Source: Methylococcaceae bacterium (lineage in GTDB: Bacteria; Pseudomonadota; Gammaproteobacteria; Methylococcales; Methylomonadaceae). From it: a stretch of DNA of 6,926 bases. A program made the translations under genes and the position numbers. The DNA lies in assembly GCA_003542275.1 (NCBI GenBank), contig DPKY01000120.1, positions 1-6,926 of the forward strand. Direction: 5' to 3'. The notes beneath the pieces were generated by a model. The model had not been told where the DNA came from and searched no databases. It worked only from the letters and a program-made list of their open reading frames with translations. This document shows positions 1 through 6,519 of the stretch, piece after piece (position 1 is the stretch's first letter; the number at the start of each line of letters is the position of its first letter).

Positions 1-26
1 TTTTTGTGCACCTTTACCCTATACCG

Positions 27-54
27 TTAACTATTTTTATCCTAACTTTATAAT
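27..54 (+). promoter_or_regulatory. Candidate sigma-70 promoter of the TonB-dependent receptor gene
   Basis: A perfect -10 hexamer, TATAAT, lies at 49-54. A weak -35 candidate, TTAACT (4 of 6 matches to TTGACA), lies at 27-32, giving a 16-base spacer. Transcription would begin near 61, after the first in-frame ATG (59) and before the second (71). If real, this promoter favours the start at 71 with a very short leader. The region is A+T-rich, so a chance match is possible. I see no convincing Fur or Zur operator in the 58 bases available. Confidence 0.4.
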
Positions 55-70
55 AACAATGAGAAAAATC

Positions 71-2263
71 ATGCGAAAAAAACATCCTTTCAAGCTCACT
101 TTATTATCACTAGCGATTTTGGCCAGTTTTTCTGTGTATGCCCACGGCGAATATACAGACGTCAACACAGACGCAACGTTAAGCCCTGACAAGGAAAAAA
201 CAAAATCGAAAAAAGCCAAAAAAGCGAAAGTCGATAAAGACGCCGTTGAACTTGAAGATATGATTATCACGCAGCGAGCCGATTCGCTCGTAGGCATTGC
301 AGGTAGCGCCTCACAAGGCAACGTAGGGCAAGAACAATTGAAATATCGCCCTATTACACGCCCAAGTGAAGTGCTCGAAACCGTGCCGGGATTGATTTCT
401 AGTCAACACAGCGGTGAAGGCAAAGCCAGTCAGTATTACCTGCGCGGGTTTAACTTAGACCACGGCACCGACTTTCTCACGCAAATCGACGGCGTACCGG
501 TCAATTTACCCTCGCATTCGCACGGTCAAGGCTGGATGGATACCAATTTTCTCATTCCCGAGCTGATTGAAACCATCAGTTATCAAAAAGGAAATTATTA
601 CGCGGAAAATGGCGATTTCTCCAGCGCGGGGGCAGCCAATATTCAGTACATGACGAATTTACCCGACCACACGGTCAAATTTACCGGCGGTAGTTTTGAT
701 TATTATCGAGGCCTTGTGATGGGCTCACAAAAAGTGGGCGACGGCAATTTGCTTTACGCAGGTGAAACGGTGCATAACGGTGGCCCTTGGCTGGTGAGTA
801 ATGAATATTTAAAATTTAACGGTGTGTTAAAATACAGTGAAGAACATGGCGATCACGGCTGGAGTATCACCGGTATGGCAATGGGCGCTAATTGGAACGC
901 CACAGACCAAATCCCCAAACGTGCCGTTGACAATGGCTCACTGGATCGCTTTGGCGCCATTGACCCCACCGATGGCGGGCGCAGTGATCGCTATAGCGTT
1001 ACCGGTGAATGGCATCGTCAAGATAAAGACAGTAAAACGCAGCTCATGGCCTATGGGCTCTTTACCTCGCTGGATTTGTACTCGAATTTTACTTATTTCA
1101 TGGATGACCCCGTAAATGGCGACCAATTTGGCCAACCTGACAAACGTTATGTGACGGGTTTTAAAGCGGCACACACCCTTTTTCACAAATTGGGGCAATT
1201 TGATTCTGAAAGCACATTTGGTTTGCAATTTCGCAATGACAATATTCAAAATAGCTTAACGCACACCAAGGCCCAGCAAATTCTTGATTACACACGCAAT
1301 GATACGATATGGCAAAGCAGTTTGAGCCCCTATTTTGACAACAAAACCACCTGGACAAATTGGTTTAAAACCGATTTGGGGGTACGCCTTGATGGTTATC
1401 GCTTTAATGTGAGCAAAAGTAATCAAAATGCCAATAACGGCACGGTGTATGACGGCATGGTCAGCCCCAAACTGGGCATGGTCTTTGGCCCTTGGGAAGA
1501 GACAGAATTTTATCTCAATGGTGGCCTAGGGTTTCACAGCAATGATGCCCGAGGGGTGAATACCCGTGTTGATCCTTCAACAGGAAAAACCACGGATGGC
1601 GATGGCAACCCCATTGAAAAAGCCGTTCCGCTCTCACGTACCTATGGCGCAGAAATTGGGGCGCGTAGTAACTGGATTGAAGGTTTAAACAGCACCCTTG
1701 CGATTTGGTGGCTGGATATTGATTCTGAATTAGTGTTTGTCGGTGACGCAGGCACCACGGAAGCTAGCCACCCTAGCCGCCGCTACGGAATTGAATCGGC
1801 CAATTTTTACTCGCCCAATCACTGGCTGACCTTGGACGCGGATTTGAGTTTCTCTAAAGCACGTTTCCAAGGCAATCCCGCTGGTGGCAATTACATTCCC
1901 GGTGCGGTGGAAACCGTCATTGCTTCAGGCGCGACAGTGCATGACGTGTTTGGCGGATTTTATGGCGGTCCTCGACTGCGTTATTTTGGCCCACGCGCCT
2001 TAATTGAAGATAACAGCGTGCGCTCACAAGAAACCTTGATGCTTTCAGGTACAGTGGGCTATGAATTTAACAAACACGTTAAAATCCAAGGCGAAGTCTT
2101 TAATTTGCTCAATCGCCAAGACAGCGGTATTGATTACTTCTACAGCTCCTGCTTAAAAACAGACCCTTGCTACAATTCAGGCAATGGCGCGGGCATTGAT
2201 GACATTCATTTCCACCCTGTTGAGCCCATTAGTTTTAGAATGTCGTTAATAACCAATTTCTAA
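71..2263 (+). CDS. TonB-dependent outer-membrane receptor
   Basis: Predicted outer-membrane beta-barrel receptor that imports a ligand into the periplasm using TonB/ExbBD energy. Numbered from the ATG at 71 (730 aa), residues 1-24 form a Sec signal peptide with cleavage after VYA. A lysine-rich linker follows at about 41-56, then a TonB-box-like LEDMIIT at 61-67. The plug domain runs from about 70 to 200 and includes TRPSEVLETVPGL (96-108), YLRGFNLDHGTD (123-134) and SHSHGQGW (148-155). The remainder is barrel and ends in a terminal phenylalanine, as usual for BamA-dependent barrels. Length is normal and the frame is intact. The ATG at 59 is an alternative start adding four residues. I prefer 71 because GAGA at 61-64 is a weak ribosome site and the candidate promoter would start transcription near 61. 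The substrate is unknown. The downstream DmeF exporter suggests a metal or metal chelate, but that is inference only. Confidence 0.92.
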   Translation: MRKKHPFKLTLLSLAILASFSVYAHGEYTDVNTDATLSPDKEKTKSKKAKKAKVDKDAVELEDMIITQRADSLVGIAGSASQGNVGQEQLKYRPITRPSEVLETVPGLISSQHSGEGKASQYYLRGFNLDHGTDFLTQIDGVPVNLPSHSHGQGWMDTNFLIPELIETISYQKGNYYAENGDFSSAGAANIQYMTNLPDHTVKFTGGSFDYYRGLVMGSQKVGDGNLLYAGETVHNGGPWLVSNEYLKFNGVLKYSEEHGDHGWSITGMAMGANWNATDQIPKRAVDNGSLDRFGAIDPTDGGRSDRYSVTGEWHRQDKDSKTQLMAYGLFTSLDLYSNFTYFMDDPVNGDQFGQPDKRYVTGFKAAHTLFHKLGQFDSESTFGLQFRNDNIQNSLTHTKAQQILDYTRNDTIWQSSLSPYFDNKTTWTNWFKTDLGVRLDGYRFNVSKSNQNANNGTVYDGMVSPKLGMVFGPWEETEFYLNGGLGFHSNDARGVNTRVDPSTGKTTDGDGNPIEKAVPLSRTYGAEIGARSNWIEGLNSTLAIWWLDIDSELVFVGDAGTTEASHPSRRYGIESANFYSPNHWLTLDADLSFSKARFQGNPAGGNYIPGAVETVIASGATVHDVFGGFYGGPRLRYFGPRALIEDNSVRSQETLMLSGTVGYEFNKHVKIQGEVFNLLNRQDSGIDYFYSSCLKTDPCYNSGNGAGIDDIHFHPVEPISFRMSLITNF

Positions 2264-2279
2264 ACAGTATAAATTCACC

Positions 2280-2316
2280 ATGCGCAGCTAACTCGCCGTT
2301 TATCTGCGCATTTTTT
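2280..2316 (+). terminator. Rho-independent terminator or attenuator after the receptor gene
   Basis: ATGCGCAG (2280-2287) and CTGCGCAT (2304-2311) are perfect 8-base inverted repeats, followed by a T run (2311-2316). The 16-base intervening segment can extend the helix through TAAC (2289-2292) against GTTTA (2298-2302) with one bulged base. The hairpin begins 16 bases after the receptor stop codon and ends before the ribosome site of the next gene. It should therefore terminate or reduce read-through from the receptor gene into the downstream cluster. Confidence 0.72.
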
Positions 2317-2325
2317 AAAGGTATT

Positions 2326-2331
2326 GAGGGG
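2326..2331 (+). promoter_or_regulatory. Strong ribosome binding site of the SUMF1-fold gene
   Basis: GAGGGG sits six bases before the ATG at 2338. It is the clearest Shine-Dalgarno sequence in the window and fixes the start of the following gene. It also implies that this gene is translated well even though it follows a likely terminator. Confidence 0.65.
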
Positions 2332-2337
2332 ATTAAA

Positions 2338-3117
2338 ATGAGAAAAATAACAGCGTTCTCTGTTTTCATGCTGGCTTGGCAAAGCGCCAGTGCGGTGGAA
2401 ATTAAAAGTTTTAATGGCATTCGTTTTGTGAAAATTGAAGCGGGGTGTTTTCAAATGGGGCAAGATAAGCAAACACAATTAGCCGCCAACGACAAACAAA
2501 CCACCGGCAATGAATTACCGCAACATAAAGTCTGTATCACTCAGCCGTTTTATCTCAGTGAAACCGAAATCACACAACAACAATGGGAAGACGTCATGGG
2601 CAGTAATCCCAGCAAGTTCAAAGGCCTCTATCGCCCTGTTGAAAAAGTGAGTTGGAATGATACGCAATTATTTATTGAAAAATTAAACGATAAAGAAAAA
2701 ACCGATGCGTATCGATTGCCAACAGAAGCGCAGTGGGAATACGCCGCACGGGCGGGGACACAAAGTGTGTATTCGTTTGGTGATGATCCCAAAAACACGC
2801 CAGAATACGCGTGGTTTGGCAATGAAGGCTACGGCGGCGATACCCATGATGTTGGCAAGAAAAAACCCAATGCGTGGGGACTTTTGGATATGCACGGCAA
2901 CGTGTGGGAATGGGTGCAAGACTGGTACGAGGGGGATTACTATAAACACAGCCTTGAAAGTAATCCACAAGGCGCCGAAAATGGGCAATATAAAATTTAC
3001 CGTGGCGGCAGTTGGGTCGCAAAAGCCCCACTGCTACGCTCGGCGGTTCGCTATAGCGGTTTACCCAGCACGCGTAGCAGCGATATTGGTTTTAGATTAG
3101 CAAGAGACGTTCAATAA
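2338..3117 (+). CDS. Secreted SUMF1/formylglycine-generating-enzyme-fold protein lacking the catalytic cysteines
   Basis: The 259-residue product begins with a Sec signal peptide (1-19, cleavage after SASA), so it should act in the periplasm. The FGE-sulfatase fold is clear from FQMG (38-41), the LSETEIT strand (73-79), YRLPTEAQWEYAARAG (125-140), GLLDMHGNVWEW (181-192), YRGGSW (221-226) and the final DIGFRLARD. In true formylglycine-generating enzymes two copper-binding catalytic cysteines lie just after the GGS(Y/W) motif. Here the corresponding stretch, VAKAPLLRS, has no cysteine. The only cysteines are C37 and C66 near the N terminus, which could form a disulfide. Sulfatase activation is therefore unlikely. 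A binding, structural or other redox role is more plausible, as in other non-FGE members of this fold such as EgtB or PvdO. The gene follows a likely terminator and precedes the exporter gene by 25 bases, so those two are probably cotranscribed. Confidence 0.88.
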   Translation: MRKITAFSVFMLAWQSASAVEIKSFNGIRFVKIEAGCFQMGQDKQTQLAANDKQTTGNELPQHKVCITQPFYLSETEITQQQWEDVMGSNPSKFKGLYRPVEKVSWNDTQLFIEKLNDKEKTDAYRLPTEAQWEYAARAGTQSVYSFGDDPKNTPEYAWFGNEGYGGDTHDVGKKKPNAWGLLDMHGNVWEWVQDWYEGDYYKHSLESNPQGAENGQYKIYRGGSWVAKAPLLRSAVRYSGLPSTRSSDIGFRLARDVQ

Positions 3118-3142
3118 TGACAAGCACAGCAAGGCAATTTTC

Positions 3143-4075
3143 ATGACAATCAACCTAGAAGACTGGCAACACTCGCATCATTTCAACGAAGGCAATCCAC
3201 TTGCCGAAAGGAACACACGCCTTGCTGTGTTGCTCACCGCCTTGATGATGGTCGCTGAAATCATTGGTGGGTGGATGTATAACTCCATGGCATTGCTAGC
3301 GGATGGCTGGCACATGAGCTCGCACGTCCTTGCGCTAGGGCTTTCTGCATTGGCGTATCGCACGGCGCGGCGTTTGAAACATGATGCGCGATTCGCTTTT
3401 GGTACATGGAAAATTGAGATTATTGGCGGTTACACAAGCGCCATTTTTTTGATTGGCGTGGCGGGCGTGATGCTCTATCAATCCATTGAGCGCCTCATTT
3501 CACCAAGTATCATTCACTATGAACAAGCCATCGCCATTGCAGCAGGTGGCCTTGTTATCAACCTTGCCTGTGCGTGGCTACTCAACGATGCGCACGGTCA
3601 TCATCATACACATCACGGCCACCACCATGATCACGACCATCATCATGATCTCAATTTGCGTTCGGCGTATTTACACGTCATGGCCGATGCGGCAACGTCG
3701 GTGCTTGCCATGATTGCATTGTTTGGCGGCAAACTATGGGGCGCAAACTGGCTTGATCCGGCGATGGGGATCATCGGCTCAGCTTTAGTGGTCGTTTGGG
3801 CGTATCAGTTGATGATTGAAACAGGAAAAGTGCTACTGGATGCAGAAATGGACGCACCTGTTGTGGCGGAAATACGCGAGGTGATTTTGATGAGCCCTAT
3901 TCCAGCGCACATCATAGACCTGCACGTCTGGCGCGTGAGCAGAAATAAATATGCGTGTATTTTATCTTTAGTGACCACGGAATCTGTGAATGCGCATTAT
4001 TTTAGAGAACAACTAAGCGTCCATGATGAACTGGTACATATTACCGTTGAAATCCATCAACTCACCCAACTATAG
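3143..4075 (+). CDS. dmeF: Cation diffusion facilitator, DmeF-like Co(II)/Ni(II) exporter
   Basis: Inner-membrane divalent-metal/proton antiporter that would move cytoplasmic cobalt or nickel, and perhaps zinc, to the periplasm. The 310 residues match the usual length of DmeF-type CDF proteins. The N terminus (NLEDWQHSHHF) and the first helix with ALLADGWHMSSH (50-61) are typical of this subgroup. D54, H57 and H61 are in the transport-site helix, where Zn-type CDFs usually have HxxxD. The second metal-site helix carries HVMAD (178-182). Between helices 4 and 5 lies a 13-histidine loop (151-169). The C-terminal third is the cytoplasmic CDF dimerisation domain, including HIIDLHVWRV. A weak AAGG ribosome site lies at 3131-3134. 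There is no dmeR/rcnR-type regulator next to the gene and only 25 bases upstream, so regulation must come from further upstream. Metal specificity is inferred from subgroup resemblance. Confidence 0.9.
   Translation: MTINLEDWQHSHHFNEGNPLAERNTRLAVLLTALMMVAEIIGGWMYNSMALLADGWHMSSHVLALGLSALAYRTARRLKHDARFAFGTWKIEIIGGYTSAIFLIGVAGVMLYQSIERLISPSIIHYEQAIAIAAGGLVINLACAWLLNDAHGHHHTHHGHHHDHDHHHDLNLRSAYLHVMADAATSVLAMIALFGGKLWGANWLDPAMGIIGSALVVVWAYQLMIETGKVLLDAEMDAPVVAEIREVILMSPIPAHIIDLHVWRVSRNKYACILSLVTTESVNAHYFREQLSVHDELVHITVEIHQLTQL
3593..3649 (+). repeat. Histidine-rich low-complexity tract within dmeF
   Basis: CAT/CAC codons dominate this stretch, which encodes 13 histidines and 3 aspartates in 19 residues (151-169 of the exporter). 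It is the cytosolic loop between transmembrane helices 4 and 5, where CDF proteins commonly carry metal-buffering histidines. The repeated CAT/CAC pattern makes it a likely site of length variation between strains. Confidence 0.85.
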
Positions 4076-4084
4076 GTCATAACG

Positions 4085-4909
4085 ATGCAAAAAACAAAAC
4101 GGTTATTGTGGCCTGTTTTATTATGCGTGATGGTCAATGAGGCGTTTGCGCTTCCCCTCTCGCCAAAAGCGGTGCCACCACCTGATACAAAAATCAATAT
4201 CACGACAGCGACGGTACAAAAAGGGCGCTTCGAGCAAGAATGTAGCGATATTTTCACACCAAAACAAACAAATTGCGTTTGTGTTGCGAATATCACGCGT
4301 CCGGTCATCAGTGGGTTGAGCGATGAAAATGCACAGCGTGACCTCAATAACCAATTTTTTACTTTTGCACATGACGGTAGTTTATGCGAAGGCGCCCCCA
4401 AAAAAGGCCACTCTCCTCTTAAACTCTCAACGGGCATCAATCAATCAAAAACTCAGGCAAATTACCGCATTGACATCAATAACGCGCATTTTCTCGTCAT
4501 TTCTCAAACAGCTGACGCCTTTTTTGTGGGGGCAGCGCACGGTATGCACAGTGAAGAGAGTTATATTATCAACACGCAAACCGGCCAGCGCCTGTCACCT
4601 CAAGCCATTTTTGGTGAACATCTCGATGAAGTCAATGCGCATATCTACCACTATTTAAAAAACAATAAATCGCTTGTCCTGTTTGACGAAATAGTAGAAG
4701 AGCAAAAAAATCGCTTTCTTACGGCGCAAATGTGCAATGGTTGCTCGCTGTTTGTGACGCCAGCGGGTATAAAAGCCACGTTTGGTGAATACAGCATTGG
4801 GCCGTATGGGGCTGGCCAGATTGATGTGTTGATTCCGCCTAAATTCGTCGTCTTTAAGCCACTGCGTGAGTGGTTAATGACGCATAGCAAACCGTTAGCG
4901 AAAACATAA
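4085..4909 (+). CDS. Secreted DUF3298/RsiV-like domain protein of unknown function
   Basis: The 274-residue product has a Sec signal peptide (about 1-22, cleavage after AFA) and no later membrane segment, so it is probably periplasmic. The C-terminal half resembles the DUF3298/RsiV family: GAAHGMHSEESYIINTQTG (149-167) parallels that family's GGAHP...Y...FDLKTG segment, followed by RLSPQAIF (169-176) and, near the end, YSIGPYGAGQIDVLIP (236-251). In Bacillus RsiV this domain is the extracytoplasmic, lysozyme-binding part of an anti-sigma factor. Here there is no anti-sigma domain, membrane anchor or neighbouring sigma-factor gene, so that role does not transfer. Six cysteines remain in the mature part (53, 64, 66, 101, 217, 220), including CVC and CNGC pairs that could form disulfides or bind metal. 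The gene begins 9 bases after the dmeF stop and its AGG ribosome site (4074-4076) overlaps that stop, so the two are probably translated from one message. Confidence 0.78.
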   Translation: MQKTKRLLWPVLLCVMVNEAFALPLSPKAVPPPDTKINITTATVQKGRFEQECSDIFTPKQTNCVCVANITRPVISGLSDENAQRDLNNQFFTFAHDGSLCEGAPKKGHSPLKLSTGINQSKTQANYRIDINNAHFLVISQTADAFFVGAAHGMHSEESYIINTQTGQRLSPQAIFGEHLDEVNAHIYHYLKNNKSLVLFDEIVEEQKNRFLTAQMCNGCSLFVTPAGIKATFGEYSIGPYGAGQIDVLIPPKFVVFKPLREWLMTHSKPLAKT

Positions 4910-4944
4910 ACACGCTTGTCATCCATTCACTAAAGGCTACAGCA

Positions 4945-5457
4945 ATGAAAAAAATCTTCTTACTTGTCGTATTGATACTAGGCGGTTGCGTTGGCCTACC
5001 TGAGAACATTCAACCGATTTCGCCTTTTCATCTTGAGCGTTATTTAGGCACATGGTATGAGATTGCGCGACTCGACCACCGTTTTGAGCGTGGTTTGACG
5101 CAAATTTCAGCCGAATACAGCCTGCTTCCCGATGGCGCCGTAAAGGTCATCAATCGTGGCTATGACGCTGAAGAAAAACAATGGCATGAAGCACAAGGCA
5201 AAGGGTATTTTGTGCAATCGCCTAATGAGGGCTATTTAAAAGTGTCTTTCTTTGGGCCATTTTATGGGGCCTATGTTGTGTTTGAATTAGACACCGATTA
5301 TCAATACGCACTCATTTCTGGGCCAGATAAATCGTATTTTTGGCTACTTGCCCGCACCCCCACCATCGACGAAGCGCTCAAAACACGCCTTATTGCCAAA
5401 GCGGCGGCTCTAGGCTTTGATACTTCTGCGTTGATTTATGCACCGGCCCTTCACTAA
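4945..5457 (+). CDS. blc: Outer-membrane lipocalin lipoprotein, Blc type
   Basis: Bacterial lipocalin of 170 residues. A short lipoprotein signal ends in the lipobox LGGC with the acylated cysteine at 15. Position +2 is valine rather than aspartate, which predicts sorting to the outer membrane. All lipocalin landmarks are present: YLGTWYEIARLDHRFERGL (33-51), the strand around SFFGPFYG (101-108), and the final LARTPTIDEAL segment (135-145) before the C-terminal helix. These closely match E. coli Blc, which binds lysophospholipids and fatty acids and is linked to envelope stress and membrane repair. An AAGG ribosome site lies at 4933-4936, eight bases before the ATG. The gene follows the DUF3298 gene by 35 bases with no visible terminator, so it may belong to the same transcript. 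Confidence 0.94.
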   Translation: MKKIFLLVVLILGGCVGLPENIQPISPFHLERYLGTWYEIARLDHRFERGLTQISAEYSLLPDGAVKVINRGYDAEEKQWHEAQGKGYFVQSPNEGYLKVSFFGPFYGAYVVFELDTDYQYALISGPDKSYFWLLARTPTIDEALKTRLIAKAAALGFDTSALIYAPALH

Positions 5458-5469
5458 TTAACGCTATTT

Positions 5470-6519
5470 ATGCTCAACCAACTTGTTGTCAAAAATCTCA
5501 CTGTTTTCTCCAACGCACAGTTGACACTAGGTCAGCATCTCAATGTGATTGTTGGTGAAAACGGCACGGGAAAAACACATTTACTCAAAATTATTTATGC
5601 TACGCTGGCCACCAGCGCCCAAGAAGGTCGCAAACCCAACGCCTCCGCGCCCACTAAATCGTTATTGCAATATAAATTAGCGGATAAATTGATCAATGTT
5701 TTTCGCGCAGAATCGCTTGGCCGTTTAGCGCGACGCACACACGGGCGCGAGCGGTGCGAGATTAACATGATCTACAGTGAGCCTGCGCTGAATTTAATGT
5801 TTAGTTTTGCACCAAACAGTAAATCAGAAGTGACCATTGAAAAATTGCCGCAACAGTGGATACAAACCGAACCCACTTTTCTGCCCACGCGCGAATTACT
5901 GACTCTTTTTCCCAATTTCATTTCAGTGTATGAAAATCATTATTTGGAATTTGAAGAAAATTGGCGTGATGTCTGCGTGCAACTTGGGGCACTACTTCAA
6001 AAAGGGGAAAAAGAAAAACGCATTCGCCAATTACTCATGCCACTCGAAAAAGCGATGGGCGGCACCATTGAACTGGATAAAAATGGCCGTTTTTATCTCA
6101 AAACCCACCAAGGACGCATGGAAATGCCGCTTGTTGCAGAGGGCTTACGAAAATTAGGTATGCTTGCCCGCCTGATTGCAACAGGCGCTTTACTGGATAA
6201 AGGCTATTTATTTTGGGATGAACCTGAAGCAAATTTGAATCCAAAACTCATTCGCGCAGCGGCACAGACGTTGATTGCCTTGGCTGAAAATGGCATACAA
6301 GTTTTCATTGCCACGCACAGTTTCTTTTTGTTAAAAGAGCTCGACATCTTAATGCGCCAAAAGCCGCTACAAAAACGTTTTATCGGGCTCTCACAACAAG
6401 GCAATGACGCTGACATTACCATCGAGCAAGGCGATTGTTTGCATTCGTTAAAAAACATTACCGCCCTTGATGAAGAATTGGCGCAATATGACCGTGAAAT
6501 GGACGCGCGTTGTGACTGA
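5470..6519 (+). CDS. Small ABC/SMC-type AAA ATPase, partner of a nuclease-like protein
   Basis: A 349-residue soluble ATPase with the RecF/SMC/OLD-like ABC ATPase layout. Walker A is GENGTGKT (29-36), right after the LNVIVGEN strand. FLPTRELL (137-144) is a conserved segment typical of AAA_15/AAA_21-type proteins. AEGLRKLG (223-230) lies where the ABC signature belongs. Walker B with its catalytic glutamate is YLFWDEP (246-252), the D-loop is ANLNP (254-258), and the switch histidine is in ATHS (H283). No long coiled coil, TOPRIM or nuclease domain is visible. The C-terminal tail is short, so the protein probably works with a partner, most likely the product of the overlapping downstream gene. 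The gene starts 12 bases after the lipocalin stop and has no recognisable ribosome site, which suggests translational coupling or a weak start. The role is unknown. ATPase/nuclease pairs of this kind are often anti-phage systems, which is inference here. Confidence 0.88.
   Translation: MLNQLVVKNLTVFSNAQLTLGQHLNVIVGENGTGKTHLLKIIYATLATSAQEGRKPNASAPTKSLLQYKLADKLINVFRAESLGRLARRTHGRERCEINMIYSEPALNLMFSFAPNSKSEVTIEKLPQQWIQTEPTFLPTRELLTLFPNFISVYENHYLEFEENWRDVCVQLGALLQKGEKEKRIRQLLMPLEKAMGGTIELDKNGRFYLKTHQGRMEMPLVAEGLRKLGMLARLIATGALLDKGYLFWDEPEANLNPKLIRAAAQTLIALAENGIQVFIATHSFFLLKELDILMRQKPLQKRFIGLSQQGNDADITIEQGDCLHSLKNITALDEELAQYDREMDARCD

Noticed and set aside
1..26. T5 run at the left edge as the tail of a terminator for an upstream gene
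   Set aside because: Any hairpin would lie outside the window, so it cannot be supported.
37..321. Minus-strand open frame of 94 residues opposite the start of the receptor gene
   Set aside because: It is antisense to a clear signal peptide and plug-domain coding region, shows no recognisable motif, and would need two divergent uses of the same bases.
2246..2273. Possible promoter (TTAATA / TATAAA) just after the receptor gene
   Set aside because: The -35 match is weak and transcription would start inside the terminator stem, so it is more likely A+T-rich chance.
2338..3117. Annotation as an active sulfatase-activating formylglycine-generating enzyme
   Set aside because: The catalytic cysteine pair is missing after the GGSW motif and no sulfatase gene is present in the window.
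4395..4405. C5A6 homopolymer junction in the DUF3298 gene as a programmed frameshift site
   Set aside because: In the reading frame it is CCC AAA AAA GGC, which does not fit an X XXY YYZ slippery heptamer, and the frame continues intact through the conserved domain.
6494..6511. GTG at 6494 as the start of the nuclease-like gene
   Set aside because: It has no better ribosome site and creates a longer 26-base overlap. The GTG at 6512 gives a more usual short overlap, although 6494 cannot be excluded.
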